Shown: piece by piece, positions 33,389 through 42,777 of the stretch | Layout: each line of letters begins with the position of its first letter | Position numbering within the stretch: the first letter of the stretch is position 1 | From: an uncultured Eubacteriales bacterium | GTDB lineage: Bacteria; Bacillota; Clostridia; Christensenellales; CAG-138 | NCBI GenBank assembly: GCA_900544555.1 | Contig: UQWD01000009.1 | Span: forward strand, 1 to 64,000 | DNA length: 64,000 nt | Direction of reading: 5' to 3' | Made by a program: the position numbers and the translations under genes | Notes under the pieces: model-generated | Told to the model about the DNA's origin: nothing | The model's database searches: none | The model's input: the letters and a program-made list of their open reading frames with translations, nothing else

Positions 33389-34047
33389 ACGCACCTCACC
33401 TCCCTTACGTTAGGACACCAGTCGCAGATAAGCTGCCGTGTCCGTTCGTCAACCGGCGTATCCGTTTCAATCACCATATAGGCGTCCGTCCGGTTTCCGT
33501 GGCGGAATACGCGCATAAACGCGATGTTGATATTCTCCTTCGCCAGAATCAGCGACACGCTGTTGATAACGCCCGGAACGTCCTCATGCCGGATGATAAG
33601 GGTCGGATATTCGCCGGAGAATTCCACCTGCATGCCGTTTATCTCCGTTATCAGGATGTTGCCTCCCCCAACGGAAGCGCCGGCGACCTCGGTAACCAAA
33701 CCGTTTGAGGATGTACATCGAATTCTCGCTGTATTGGGATGCTCCGCCTCCTCATCGCTGTAACGGATGGTAATCTCAACATCCGCCTCCTGCGCTAGAA
33801 GCAGAGAAAACCGCAATCGCTCATCGTCCGGGGCCATTCCCAATATTCCGGCGGCTAAAGCCTTATCGGTGCCATGCCCCCGCCCGGTTTTGGCGAACGA
33901 GCCGTAGAGCGTAAGCTCAGCCTTCTTCACATCCCTGCCCGCAACCTTCCAGGCCATGTAAGCCAGCCTTGCCGCCCCCGCCGTATGGGAGCTTGACGGC
34001 CCGACCATTCTGGGGCCGATAATATCAAACACGCTGAAATCAGCCAT
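33385..34047 (-). CDS. sdaAB: L-serine ammonia-lyase, iron-sulfur dependent, beta subunit
   Basis: 220 aa. The beta domain starts FDIIGPRMVGPSSSHTAGAARLA, the family signature, and ends with an ACT domain (about 148-218) that can bind serine. AAAGGAG precedes the ATG. It is coupled to sdaAA by a 4-bp overlap. Confidence 0.95.
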   Translation of the reverse strand: MADFSVFDIIGPRMVGPSSSHTAGAARLAYMAWKVAGRDVKKAELTLYGSFAKTGRGHGTDKALAAGILGMAPDDERLRFSLLLAQEADVEITIRYSDEEAEHPNTARIRCTSSNGLVTEVAGASVGGGNILITEINGMQVEFSGEYPTLIIRHEDVPGVINSVSLILAKENINIAFMRVFRHGNRTDAYMVIETDTPVDERTRQLICDWCPNVREVRCV

Positions 34048-34058
34048 TATTTACTCCT

Positions 34059-35390
34059 TTAAAAGGGCGGATCGGCGGTAAACGTCCTGTTATCCAAATA
34101 CGCCAGAGGCGAACCCGTTGGAAAATGTAGCGTAAGCCGTACCGCGCACAGAGCGACGGTACGCGCGCCCATCCGCCTGTTGAACTCCCTGTCCCCATAT
34201 TTATCATCGCCCACAATAGGGTAGCCCTCATAAGAGAGCTGCGCGCGGATTTGATGCGTCCTTCCCGTTATGAGCCGAGCCTCAAGGCGGGAAACCTCTC
34301 CCTCACGCTTCAAAACGCGGAAAAACGTAATCATCTCGCGCGCGCCGAGCCTTGGCTCAGGGTATACGCGCATCATGCCTGCCTCCGCGTCCTTAACCCC
34401 GTACGTCCTTAATTCCGCCTGTTCAAACGTCGGGCTCCCCTTTACCAAGCACTCATAATATTTATCTATCATTCTGTCGCGCATAGCGTTTGAAAGCGCC
34501 GAAAACGCAATATCGTTCCTCGCGAAAAGCACCAGCCCGGTCGTCCCCCCATCCAGGCGGTGAACGGGGTAAACACTGCCGAACGCGCGGCCAAGCCTCT
34601 CCTGCAGCGTGTCTTCCCCGCCGTCCTGTTTGGCCACGGTCTGTCCCGAAGCTTTATCCGCTATGAGTATATTATCATCTATATACGCCACGTCAAGCCC
34701 CTCGCTTAATCCTTTAAGCGTAAACTGATAATCATTCCACGGCGCCGTATTATCCGGGGGCATATCGGTAAATACCACGCTTTTTTTCAACGTGGGGTGT
34801 ATAAACGATAATTGATACGCCCACAGCGCAATCTGCTCTCCGGACCGCGAGCCCGGGTTATAGCGCTTGTCTCCATAGATTGGCGTACCAAAATGCGCAA
34901 GCTGAGCGCGTATCTGGTGATACCGGCCGGTCATCAGCTCAACCTCAAGCAGGCTTGCGTCCTGCTTTTGAACGAGCCTGCGGAATGAAAGCGCGGCGCG
35001 TTTGGCTCCTTGAGCGTCCGCTCCAGTTATGCGCGCCCTGCGCGCCGCTTCGTCCTTGACCAGGTAATCCTCCAGCATCGAATATGCCGGGGGATTGCCC
35101 GTAACCACGGCTAAATACTTCTTTGCGGCGGTTCTGGAACGGAATTGGTCGGATAGCCTCGATGCGGCTTTGCTGGTACGGGCGAACACGATCACCCCGC
35201 CCACCGGCCTGTCAAGCCGGTGCACAAGCCCTAAATACACGTTTCCGGGTTTGTTATATCGCTCTTTTATATATTTTTTTAAATATGTAAGCATGTCCTC
35301 ATCCCCTGAAGCGTCCGCCTGAACCGGCATGTTCGGCGGCTTAACCGCAACGAGGAGATGATTATCCTCATATAAAATACGGATGTTCAT
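34059..35390 (-). CDS. Tandem RluA-type pseudouridine synthase (two catalytic domains)
   Basis: 443 aa. Two complete RluA-like domains lie in one chain: domain 1 (about 1-225) has HRLDRPVGG with catalytic D60, and domain 2 (about 230-443) has HRLDGGTTGLVLF with catalytic D280. Each also has the later (T/M)TGRxHQIRAQL motif (about 154-164 and near 390). RluA enzymes convert uridines to pseudouridine in rRNA or tRNA and are normally single-domain. There is no S4 domain. The start overlaps the upstream methyltransferase stop (ATGA), fitting an RNA-modification operon. Confidence 0.9.
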   Translation of the reverse strand: MNIRILYEDNHLLVAVKPPNMPVQADASGDEDMLTYLKKYIKERYNKPGNVYLGLVHRLDRPVGGVIVFARTSKAASRLSDQFRSRTAAKKYLAVVTGNPPAYSMLEDYLVKDEAARRARITGADAQGAKRAALSFRRLVQKQDASLLEVELMTGRYHQIRAQLAHFGTPIYGDKRYNPGSRSGEQIALWAYQLSFIHPTLKKSVVFTDMPPDNTAPWNDYQFTLKGLSEGLDVAYIDDNILIADKASGQTVAKQDGGEDTLQERLGRAFGSVYPVHRLDGGTTGLVLFARNDIAFSALSNAMRDRMIDKYYECLVKGSPTFEQAELRTYGVKDAEAGMMRVYPEPRLGAREMITFFRVLKREGEVSRLEARLITGRTHQIRAQLSYEGYPIVGDDKYGDREFNRRMGARTVALCAVRLTLHFPTGSPLAYLDNRTFTADPPF

Positions 35391-36241
35391 TCAGCTCGCC
35401 ACCTGCCGGTCGCGCCGCATGGGAGCACCAATGAATCGCGCGTAACGGGCAGGCAGACTTCGCCTGCTTCCACGAATCCGCCGCGAGCGTGGAACGCGCA
35501 TCGCAGCACGTTCAACAGAACCGACGGGGCAAGCCCGGTGGTATAGGAATTGATAAGGAAAAAACGCGCGCGCGGTGAAAGGAGCTTTGCGCACTGTTCA
35601 ACAAGCGGGTATAAATTCTCTTCTATTTTCCACATTTCGCCATTAGGCCCGCGCCCGTAGCTGGGCGGATCCATGAGAATACCCTCATACTCGCGCCCCC
35701 GCCTGAGCTCGCGCGCTACAAACTTCATAACGTCGTCGACAATGAACCTTACCGGGCTGTCCGCCAACCCTGAAGCCAGCAGATTTTCCTTCGCCCATGA
35801 AACCATGCCTTTTGCGGCGTCGACATGCACCACTTCCGCGCCTGCTGCGGCCAGGGCGCAGGTGGCCCCGCCCGTATACGCAAAAAGGTTCAGCACGCGC
35901 GCGGGTCGATCTCCGCCGCTGACGGCGCGCCTCATCCAATCCCAGTTTACCGCCTGTTCGGGGAAAAGGCCCGTGTGCTTAAAGCCGGTCGGCCGTACAA
36001 TGAACGTTAAATCCCCGTATGATACGCGCCAGTTATCTGGAAGCTGCCTGCCATATTCCCAATGTCCTCCGCCCATGGAGGACCGGATGTAACGCGCATC
36101 CACCTGTTTTGGCTCGCGCATGGGCCAAACTGCCAGCGGATCCGGCCTGAGCAGCGTAACGCCGCCCCACTTTTCGAGCTTATTCCCGCCGCCGGCGTCC
36201 AGTATCTCATAATCCTGCCATTGATCCGCCAGATACATCAC
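35387..36241 (-). CDS. Class I SAM-dependent methyltransferase (RlmI/RlmK-like)
   Basis: 284 aa. Motif I is LNLFAYTGGATCALAAAGAEVVHVDAAKG; the catalytic motif is DPPSYGRGPNGE. This is the fold of the 23S rRNA m5C/m2G enzymes RlmI/RlmK, but the N-terminal PUA domain is absent. Its site is probably an rRNA base. It overlaps both its neighbours by ATGA (36238-36241 and 35387-35390). Confidence 0.88.
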   Translation of the reverse strand: MMYLADQWQDYEILDAGGGNKLEKWGGVTLLRPDPLAVWPMREPKQVDARYIRSSMGGGHWEYGRQLPDNWRVSYGDLTFIVRPTGFKHTGLFPEQAVNWDWMRRAVSGGDRPARVLNLFAYTGGATCALAAAGAEVVHVDAAKGMVSWAKENLLASGLADSPVRFIVDDVMKFVARELRRGREYEGILMDPPSYGRGPNGEMWKIEENLYPLVEQCAKLLSPRARFFLINSYTTGLAPSVLLNVLRCAFHARGGFVEAGEVCLPVTRDSLVLPCGATGRWRAE

Positions 36242-37290
36242 GCGCCCTCCTCGCCTTTAACGGCGGAAGCATGCTTAGACTTTGAGAACCCGTCTACAAT
36301 TACTGCGATAAGGCCGAATATGATGTTGAAGTAATATGTGAACAACCGCCACAGCAGCATGGCCGGGAAGCGCGTCACCGCCGTGAAAAGCTCTTTAAAA
36401 ACAACGTAAAACCCGCCCTCCGAGGCTATCGAGGCCCCGGGAAGCGGTATGAATGAAACCGCAACGGTTAAAAGCGACTGGAGGAGCACTACATGTATCA
36501 GCGTAAAGTCATTTAGCGAAAACGCCCTGTAAATAAAATACGTGACCAGCATGTAACAAAACGCTTCCAAACAACCCAGCAGCAGTACGCTGAGCATGCC
36601 GCGTTTATGGCTGCGGGCGAAATCAATGGCCTTTTTATAATCGTTAATCGTGTTGTCCCATGACGCGCTGGCTTTCTCGAAGCGTTCCGGCTTGCGTATA
36701 ATTTTATGCCTGTGTAAAAATCGGAGTATGGCATGTCCGGCGCGCAAAATCAGCGAAGGCCTCAGCAATACGAAAAACGCGATAATAAGAATAGCGGCGT
36801 TAATGACATAACCGATGATGAAGAACACCTTTTCCCCCGCCGTCGCCGTTACGACCGTTTCCCACAGCGCGGCAAGGCCGATAGTGGCAAGTACGGTTAC
36901 GCCCAGCTGCCATGCCAAAAATTTAACGGTTAAAACAGAGGTCGCCGTTCCGATGGGTATGCCGCGCGTATGCATCTGTATAACCTGCATGGGCTGGCCG
37001 CCGGATTGGAAAGGCGTCAGCGCGCTGTAAAAAAAACCGATCATCGTGGTGATAACGCTTTCCCGAAAGGACTGGCGGTAATGCATCAGGCTGCAAATAC
37101 GCTGGTAGAGCAGCATATCGAAAAGATAAACGCATATAGCGGAAACCGCCGCGAGCAGCAGCCAGCCCCGAGTAACCTGTTCAAGAGCTTCGCTGATGTT
37201 TTCAACGTTCGGGTCAAGCAGCGCAACCGCTACTAATACGCAAATAGAAAGCAGAACCACCAGTATCTTTTTAACTAAATCTTTCCTCAT
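36238..37290 (-). CDS. Lysylphosphatidylglycerol synthase TM-region / UPF0104 membrane protein
   Basis: 350 aa with about eight transmembrane segments. The FYSALTPFQSGGQPMQVIQM and PLPGASIASEGGFYVVF segments are signatures of the LPG-synthase/YbhN membrane family (PF03706). Without a C-terminal MprF synthetase domain it is more likely a lipid or lipid-linked flippase than an aminoacyl transferase. It is coupled to the methyltransferase gene. Confidence 0.85.
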   Translation of the reverse strand: MRKDLVKKILVVLLSICVLVAVALLDPNVENISEALEQVTRGWLLLAAVSAICVYLFDMLLYQRICSLMHYRQSFRESVITTMIGFFYSALTPFQSGGQPMQVIQMHTRGIPIGTATSVLTVKFLAWQLGVTVLATIGLAALWETVVTATAGEKVFFIIGYVINAAILIIAFFVLLRPSLILRAGHAILRFLHRHKIIRKPERFEKASASWDNTINDYKKAIDFARSHKRGMLSVLLLGCLEAFCYMLVTYFIYRAFSLNDFTLIHVVLLQSLLTVAVSFIPLPGASIASEGGFYVVFKELFTAVTRFPAMLLWRLFTYYFNIIFGLIAVIVDGFSKSKHASAVKGEEGA

Positions 37291-37316
37291 ATGCCACTGT
37301 TATTCTTTCTTTAGAA

Positions 37317-38018
37317 TTAAGTTCCCGGTATCAGACCAAGAAGAAAATTGGAATGATAGAAAAACGGTGCAAAGAATGATTCTTCTATTACGACGTTTAA
37401 CTGTTCTGGGAGTATTGTCATAGCGAGCGGCGCAAGCATAAAAAGCACGAACACAGCCAACATACCGCGCAGCAGCCCGAAACCGGCGCCTATCGGCCCA
37501 TCCGCCATTCTCAGCACGGGAAGCGTGCGCGCATGATCCACGCAATGGATAACAAACGCCAATATCAGCCTTACCACCGCGAATATAATCAAAAACGACA
37601 GGATATTTACGGCGACGCATACGATTGTTTGGTTAAAGTAATCGCCCAGCGTCGTTATCCCGTCGGCAGCGAACGCCTCACGCGCGATATTGGCGGTTAC
37701 GGCCTTGCCCATGGGGTAGGGCAGGTTCGCTTCGCTGACAATATTGGATAAATCCGAGGCGCTGATGGATGATATGGCCCTATTTGCGTACTCGATACTT
37801 CCGATATATTCCGATCCCTCAGTATAATACAGCATCATGTTGAAAAGGCGCTCATGCCCCATAATCGCACTAGAAACCAACGGCAAAAACAGCATCCCGG
37901 AAACCCAGGAGACCAGAAAGGAGCCTATGGACAGCACAGTGGATAAGAACCCTCTGTACCAGCCCGATAAAAAGAACAGCGCAAACAGCGCGAGAATTGC
38001 GATATCAATGATATTCAT
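37317..38018 (-). CDS. CvpA family membrane protein
   Basis: 233 aa. Begins with IIDIAILALFALFFLSGWYRGFLSTVLSIGSF, the CvpA opening, and has four hydrophobic segments. The longer middle extracytoplasmic region (about 60-130) is typical of Firmicutes versions. Role in colicin V production is historical; in Gram positives it is unclear. GGAGGGG precedes the ATG. It lies 12 bp after the DUF5711 gene stop. Confidence 0.85.
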   Translation of the reverse strand: MNIIDIAILALFALFFLSGWYRGFLSTVLSIGSFLVSWVSGMLFLPLVSSAIMGHERLFNMMLYYTEGSEYIGSIEYANRAISSISASDLSNIVSEANLPYPMGKAVTANIAREAFAADGITTLGDYFNQTIVCVAVNILSFLIIFAVVRLILAFVIHCVDHARTLPVLRMADGPIGAGFGLLRGMLAVFVLFMLAPLAMTILPEQLNVVIEESFFAPFFYHSNFLLGLIPGT

Positions 38019-38030
38019 CTTTCCCCTCCT

Positions 38031-39137
38031 TTACAGGGTCATCAGATACAGCTCACCATCCCGGATAAGAAGTATCCTGTTTTCACTAAGCTTAACCGCG
38101 CCTGTAATCGCCTCGTCAAAGCCGCTTGTCCGTACAAGCTTGCCCGACTGGGAAAACACGCTGAGCGTGTCCGCGGTAAACGCGTATAGCTGCCCGCCCG
38201 CGAGAAAAGCGTTTAGCGTGTCGGCCGGAAGCTGCACTGTGGCGGTCGAGAGCGAGGCGTCGGCGGCGTCGGCCAATGTGACAAGGCGCGCTGTTCCCCA
38301 TCCCGAAGAACCGCGCGGGGTAAGCAGAAACACTCGCTTGCCCCCTGATGGCGAATCGTCACAGTATTCCCATCCATATACCATGGCCCGATACGATTCA
38401 TTCTTCCCAACCATATCATATCGTATGATATGATTGGTTCCAACCACAAAAATACTTTCCGCCGAGAATAAAACCTTATCTACCAGCTGGTTCTGTACCG
38501 ACATTACTCCCGTAGTGCGCGCGTTCGTTAAATCGTATGTTGATATAATCGAAAGCGGCAGCGATGCGGAATCGTTCATTTCAAGCGTCCACAGCGTTTG
38601 CGAGGCGCCGGAGAAAAACCCAAAGTCAACAAGCGGCGCGGTTTGCGCAATCTGCTGAACCTGTTTTCCGGTCGTTCCGTCAAAAACCTGAAGCACACCC
38701 TGTCCCGAATCGTCTTTAAGCACGGCCACATGCGTCTCGCCGCACTTTCCTGCGAGCAGCTTGCCGGAAAACTCGATTGGAAAGTCCATCCCGATAATTT
38801 GAACGGCCTGCTCGTTATAAACGCCCGCGAGGGAGGGCGAGCCCATCAGCCGCACATCCTGAGACGGAAGCTGAACAGAGTAATTTTTCGCATCGTCGTC
38901 CAGGTTATAATAATACAGCGTCTGTTCGGAAGCGTACAGAAAACCGTCGCCGGTAAACTCATAGTTGGCCGCCGCGCCAAACGGAAGCTTCTTGGCGGAG
39001 CGTACGGGATCAAGCCCCTTGAGCAGAAATACCGCCGTTATAGCGGCCCCGGCAACGAGCAGAAGCACCCCCCCCAGTATGGCGGCGCGCCTGTAAGTAA
39101 ATGCCCTGTTCCGCGCAACATATTTGCGGCGTCTCAT
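38031..39137 (-). CDS. DUF5711-type membrane-anchored beta-propeller protein
   Basis: 368 aa. A basic N terminus and a single transmembrane helix (about 19-41) are followed by an extracytoplasmic region built of WD/PQQ-like strands (repeated GxLxVFD, LxTLADA and YDLTNARTTG motifs). It resembles the DUF5711 family, which commonly precedes cvpA in Clostridia. Function unknown. GGAG lies 9 bases before the ATG. Confidence 0.75.
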   Translation of the reverse strand: MRRRKYVARNRAFTYRRAAILGGVLLLVAGAAITAVFLLKGLDPVRSAKKLPFGAAANYEFTGDGFLYASEQTLYYYNLDDDAKNYSVQLPSQDVRLMGSPSLAGVYNEQAVQIIGMDFPIEFSGKLLAGKCGETHVAVLKDDSGQGVLQVFDGTTGKQVQQIAQTAPLVDFGFFSGASQTLWTLEMNDSASLPLSIISTYDLTNARTTGVMSVQNQLVDKVLFSAESIFVVGTNHIIRYDMVGKNESYRAMVYGWEYCDDSPSGGKRVFLLTPRGSSGWGTARLVTLADAADASLSTATVQLPADTLNAFLAGGQLYAFTADTLSVFSQSGKLVRTSGFDEAITGAVKLSENRILLIRDGELYLMTL

Positions 39138-39619
39138 ACCGGATCATCTCCATCCATCAATCATTTGCGCCCGGCATCATGATGCATACAGCGCCTGTAA
39201 GCGTGAAAAACGTATCAGGCTGCGAGAGCACAGTTCATTAAAAAGATTAATTTATGTACTACACTCCAACTGCGTTGCCCGCCTTAACATACCTAATGCC
39301 CTTCGGGCCCGAATGCTTCCCCTTTTCAATGCGGGGCAGCGGCTTTAAAAAGCAACGCGCTCATGGATTCTATCACGCAAATATCCGGCGGCCCATAAAA
39401 CCTACGGCCCGGGGCGCAACGTTAAACGCTCATCTGAGAAACACATCTAAGACGCATGCCGTTTTCGTTTAAAACGTTGAGCAAAAGTCCGTAACCGCCG
39501 TAATATAAAGCGCGTTCAGCGCTCCCAGCACTAAAGGAAGCATACCTTTTAGCTTTTTTTATCTCCCGTATATACGCTGACGCCGGAACCGCGACATTAA
39601 ATCACGTCATCAGCCGGCG
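39138..39619. other. Intergenic region, nothing supported
   Basis: About 480 bp with scattered open frames on both strands, none with a ribosome-binding site or recognisable sequence. Confidence 0.5.
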
Positions 39620-39769
39620 TCAACCGGTCTGGGCGTAAATTCCAAGGCGCATGAGCCGCAGGGTATAGGCGGAATCGCGTATCGTACCATAACCGAGTAT
39701 CAGCCTTTCGCCCCTCTCCTGAGCCTTTCCGGCCGGCAGCTGATTGGCGATGATATATCCGCGCCTCAT
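39620..39769 (-). CDS. Small hypothetical protein coupled to the lipid kinase gene
   Basis: 49 aa, ATG at 39769-39767 sharing ATGA with the stop of the upstream lipid kinase gene. The sequence is basic and balanced (RRGYIIANQLPAGK, then GYGTIRDSAYTLRLMRLG), with no membrane segment. The overlap and natural composition support translation by coupling. I do not recognise the family. Confidence 0.5.
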   Translation of the reverse strand: MRRGYIIANQLPAGKAQERGERLILGYGTIRDSAYTLRLMRLGIYAQTG

Positions 39770-40653
39770 ACTAATGGGGAGGGGCACAGCATTTGAATAG
39801 CACCGGGCGCCATTGTAAACATCGCGGGGGTCGTCTCGCTCAGCTCCCCGTCCAATTCCACAGTTGCTTCTCCCTTAACCCTAACGGTTATCTTTTTCGC
39901 GCGAAAATACCGAACAGGCTTTTTGCTAATATGCTTGCCCTTAACAAACGAGGGGAGCAGCCTTAAAAACATCGGAACGCTTACCCGTTCAACTGCGCAT
40001 ATATCAAAGTACCCGTCAAAAAGGTCGGCCTCGGGCGCCACGTTCATTCCCCCGCCAAAATGCGTCCCGTTCGCGACCGCTACCATAAGCCCCTGCATGC
40101 GCGTCATGCCTTCTTCCGTTTCCAGCTCCATATCAAGAGGCTTAAGACGGGCCAGAGCCTGAAACAACCCAAGCATATAGGGCAGCATGCCGTTGAGCCT
40201 CTTTTTAAACTTTTCAGTATTGGCAAGCACGTCCACATCAAAGCCGATACCGGCCACATTAGCAAAAAAGCTGCCGTTGACAAACCCCGCGTCCATCCTT
40301 CGGACGTTGCCGGCCAATATAACTTCAAGGGCAGGCAAGGGATCCCGGGGCAGTTTAAGCGCGCGGGCAAGGTCGTTCCCCGTGCCAAACGGGAGGATGC
40401 CCATAACCGCGTCATGCCCGCAAAGAGCGCCCGCAACCTCTTTTACAGTTCCGTCGCCGCCTACCGCCACGATTTGGCCGCATTTTTTCTTCAGCGCATC
40501 TAACGCCAAATCAACCGCATGCCCCGGATAGGCGCTTATAGAATAATCGTAACGGATTGAACGCCTGTCCAGCTCTTTGCGGATAGCCTCAAACAGCTTA
40601 GCGCTTTTCCCCGCCCCGGCCACCGGGTTTACGATAAATTCATAACCACCCAT
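39766..40653 (-). CDS. Diacylglycerol kinase family lipid kinase
   Basis: 295 aa. FIVNPVAGAGKS start, VAVGGDGTVKEVAGAL (the GGDGT nucleotide motif, about residue 61) and LPFGTGNDLARAL are signatures of the DagK/YegS/BmrU family. Typically phosphorylates diacylglycerol or another lipid alcohol. Start ATG 40653 with GGGG 6 bases upstream. Confidence 0.92.
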   Translation of the reverse strand: MGGYEFIVNPVAGAGKSAKLFEAIRKELDRRSIRYDYSISAYPGHAVDLALDALKKKCGQIVAVGGDGTVKEVAGALCGHDAVMGILPFGTGNDLARALKLPRDPLPALEVILAGNVRRMDAGFVNGSFFANVAGIGFDVDVLANTEKFKKRLNGMLPYMLGLFQALARLKPLDMELETEEGMTRMQGLMVAVANGTHFGGGMNVAPEADLFDGYFDICAVERVSVPMFLRLLPSFVKGKHISKKPVRYFRAKKITVRVKGEATVELDGELSETTPAMFTMAPGAIQMLCPSPLV

Positions 40654-40690
40654 ATACGCCCCGCAAAAAATAATAACTCTTTTTATGATA

Positions 40691-40704
40691 ATCCAATATT
40701 GGAT
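40691..40704. promoter_or_regulatory. Perfect 14-bp palindrome between divergent genes
   Basis: ATCCAATATTGGAT in the 137-bp gap between the lipid kinase and dapF. Position suits a shared operator. No regulator is known. Confidence 0.4.
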
Positions 40705-40734
40705 AATTGTACAGAAAAAAACTTGTGAACTCAT

Positions 40735-40764
40735 TTGCATAGCTTGTTTTATATAGAGTATAAT
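40735..40764 (+). promoter_or_regulatory. Promoter of dapF
   Basis: TTGCAT (40735-40740), 18-bp spacer, perfect TATAAT (40759-40764), 27 bp before the ATG. Confidence 0.7.
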
Positions 40765-40790
40765 GGAGCAAAAAGCCGAAGGAGCAATGG

Positions 40791-41618
40791 ATGGATTTTG
40801 TAAAAATGCACGGGCTCGGTAACGATTTTGTGCTTATAGACGGGCGGCGTTCCCTTTCGGGAGATTTAGCCCGGCTTGCCCGGGCAGTATGCGACAGGCG
40901 CACGGGCGTCGGCGGCGACGGCCTACTCATATTGTTAAACTCGGATAACGCCGCGGCCCGGATGCGGATAATCAATGCGGACGGCAGCCACGCAAATATG
41001 TGCGGCAACGGGCTGCGCTGTTTCGCAAAATATATTTATGAACTCGGCCTAGTAAGCGAACGCGCGTTCAATGTGGAGACGGACGCGGGCGTTATGTCGC
41101 CTGAAATATATTTAGATAACGGGCGTATCGTCTCCGTCCGCGTGATGATGGGCAGGCCGGAGTTTGAACGGGGGCTCATACCCATGATCGGGTCAGGTAA
41201 GTGCGTTGAAGAGGAAATATCGGTTTTGGGAAAAACGTTTTTCCTTACGGCCATGCTCATGGGCGTGCCGCAGGCCGTCGTATTCGTTGACGAGCTTGAC
41301 GAGCTGGATATTGAAACGTACGGCCCGGCCATTGAAAACCACCCGCTGTTCCCGGAGCGTGTGAACGTTGATTTCGTGAGGGTATTGGACGAAGGGAATA
41401 TCGTTATGCGCGCCTGGGAGCGCGGATGCGGCCAGACGCCCGCGTCGGGCACCGGCTCGTGCGCATCGGTCGTAGCGAGCGCGCTCACAGGCCGTACACG
41501 CCGAGGCGCCTCCGTATGCTACCCCCTTGGCCGGCTTAATGTGCTGTGGGCGGACGACGGGCGAGTCTATATGGATGGGCCTGCAGAGACTGCGTTTACC
41601 GGGCAATGGCCTGGATAG
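40791..41618 (+). CDS. dapF: Diaminopimelate epimerase-like protein
   Basis: 275 aa. DapF fold with HGLGNDFVLID, the first catalytic Cys in ANMCGNGLRC (C71), and the second motif WERGCGQTPASGTGSCA. In canonical enzymes that second motif is GxGxTxACGTGxCA, with the other catalytic Cys before GTG. Here that position is Ser219 (codon TCG), and an extra Cys occurs at C213. DapF interconverts LL- and meso-diaminopimelate for lysine and peptidoglycan. The change could lower or alter activity, so call it DapF-like. AAGGAG precedes the ATG. Confidence 0.85.
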   Translation: MDFVKMHGLGNDFVLIDGRRSLSGDLARLARAVCDRRTGVGGDGLLILLNSDNAAARMRIINADGSHANMCGNGLRCFAKYIYELGLVSERAFNVETDAGVMSPEIYLDNGRIVSVRVMMGRPEFERGLIPMIGSGKCVEEEISVLGKTFFLTAMLMGVPQAVVFVDELDELDIETYGPAIENHPLFPERVNVDFVRVLDEGNIVMRAWERGCGQTPASGTGSCASVVASALTGRTRRGASVCYPLGRLNVLWADDGRVYMDGPAETAFTGQWPG

Positions 41619-41732
41619 CTGTCGCTGTCGGCATAATAGACAGGCGGGCTGATCCGCCGGCGCTAAAACGTATTGCCGTCACGAACAAAAAGCGGCGGCT
41701 GAACACATATTGTATCATTAAGGAGGCTTATT

Positions 41733-41978
41733 ATGCATTATACCTTTTATCCGCGTGGCGTGTGCTCAACCCAAATCGATCTGGATATTGAAAACGGCGT
41801 TGTCCGCAACATTAACTACACAAACGGCTGTAACGGCAACCTCAAAGCGCTGTCCGCACTTGCCGAAGGCATGACCGTAGAGAATCTCATCGAAAGGCTT
41901 GAGGGCATTGAGTGCGGATATAAATCTACCTCATGCGCGGATCAGCTTGCGCAAAATCTCAAAAGTTTAAATGGATGA
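41733..41978 (+). CDS. TSCPD domain protein (TIGR03905 family)
   Basis: 81 aa. A complete stand-alone TSCPD-like domain with conserved YPRGVCSTQIDLDIENGVVRNINYTNGCNGNLKALS and a C-terminal CGYKSTSCADQLAQ. The domain occurs at the C terminus of some ribonucleotide reductases, where Cys residues may bind metal. Function of the free form is unknown. AAGGAGG precedes the ATG. It overlaps the start of the decayed methyltransferase gene. Confidence 0.85.
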   Translation: MHYTFYPRGVCSTQIDLDIENGVVRNINYTNGCNGNLKALSALAEGMTVENLIERLEGIECGYKSTSCADQLAQNLKSLNG

Positions 41979-42777
41979 CAGGCTAAAATTACAAACGAAA
42001 TACGAGTTTTGGCACCGCGTTTTCGGAGCGGAGGCTCCCGGAAAGATTGTTCCGAACCGTGTCCCGCCAAAGTTCGGCCGCGCGCTGAACTGGGTTGCCA
42101 ACGGCGCGATAAGCGTGCTGGATTTCGGATCCGAAAACGGGGCTGCGCTGGTGATGTTCGCTATGCGCGGCATGAAGGAGCATTTGGGGCTAGACGTTTC
42201 CTCCAGCGCCGTGGCGCTCTCCCGCCTTTACGCGCGGCTAAACGCTAGCGAAGCGTCGTTACGCTTTATTCAGGGCGGCGTTTAAGCGCTCGGCACAGTG
42301 CCCGCGTCGTCTATGGACGCGGCGATACTGTTTAATATTGCTGATAACCTTATCCCTAAAGACAGCGAGGCGCTTATACGGCATGTCCGGCGTATAATAA
42401 AGCCCGCGGGATGGGCGCGGGTAAAGATAAACCTTTATCAGCGAGGAGCGTATAAAGGCGTAGGGGCGTATGCGTTGTTGAAGCGGATTTTCTTTACGAC
42501 GTGCCTGTACCTGCGGATCAGAACCACGCCGCAATGGGGGGCTTTCCTTTCCCTAGACACTGAATTATGAAAAAGTTAATTTCCCCGGGCACGATCAGAT
42601 CATCCGTATATTCATGTTGCGGATGAAGCCGTAAAGAGCGTTTTATTAATACGCAAATACGCAAACCGTTCCCGTTGCGGTGAAAATTGCGAAGCAATTT
42701 TAGGAATGCCGGCTCAGCTTAATCGGTTGAACCGAGACATAGGGACTTGCGCGTTCAAAATCCCCTTTAAAGATTAA
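41971..42777 (+). pseudogene. SAM-dependent methyltransferase, three in-frame stops
   Basis: One reading frame runs the whole way with no frameshift but with stops at 42283 (TAA), 42568 (TGA) and 42577 (TAA). It begins FWHRVFGAEAPGKIVPNRVPPKFGRALN, contains the motif I-like VLDFGSENGAALVMFAMRG and D-binding HLGLDVSSSAVALS, then after the first stop FNIADNLIPKDSEALIRHVRRIIKPAGWARVKI, and finally HPYIHVADEAVKS. It looks like a roughly 268-aa methyltransferase that has decayed by point mutations. The start overlaps the TSCPD gene. Confidence 0.8.
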
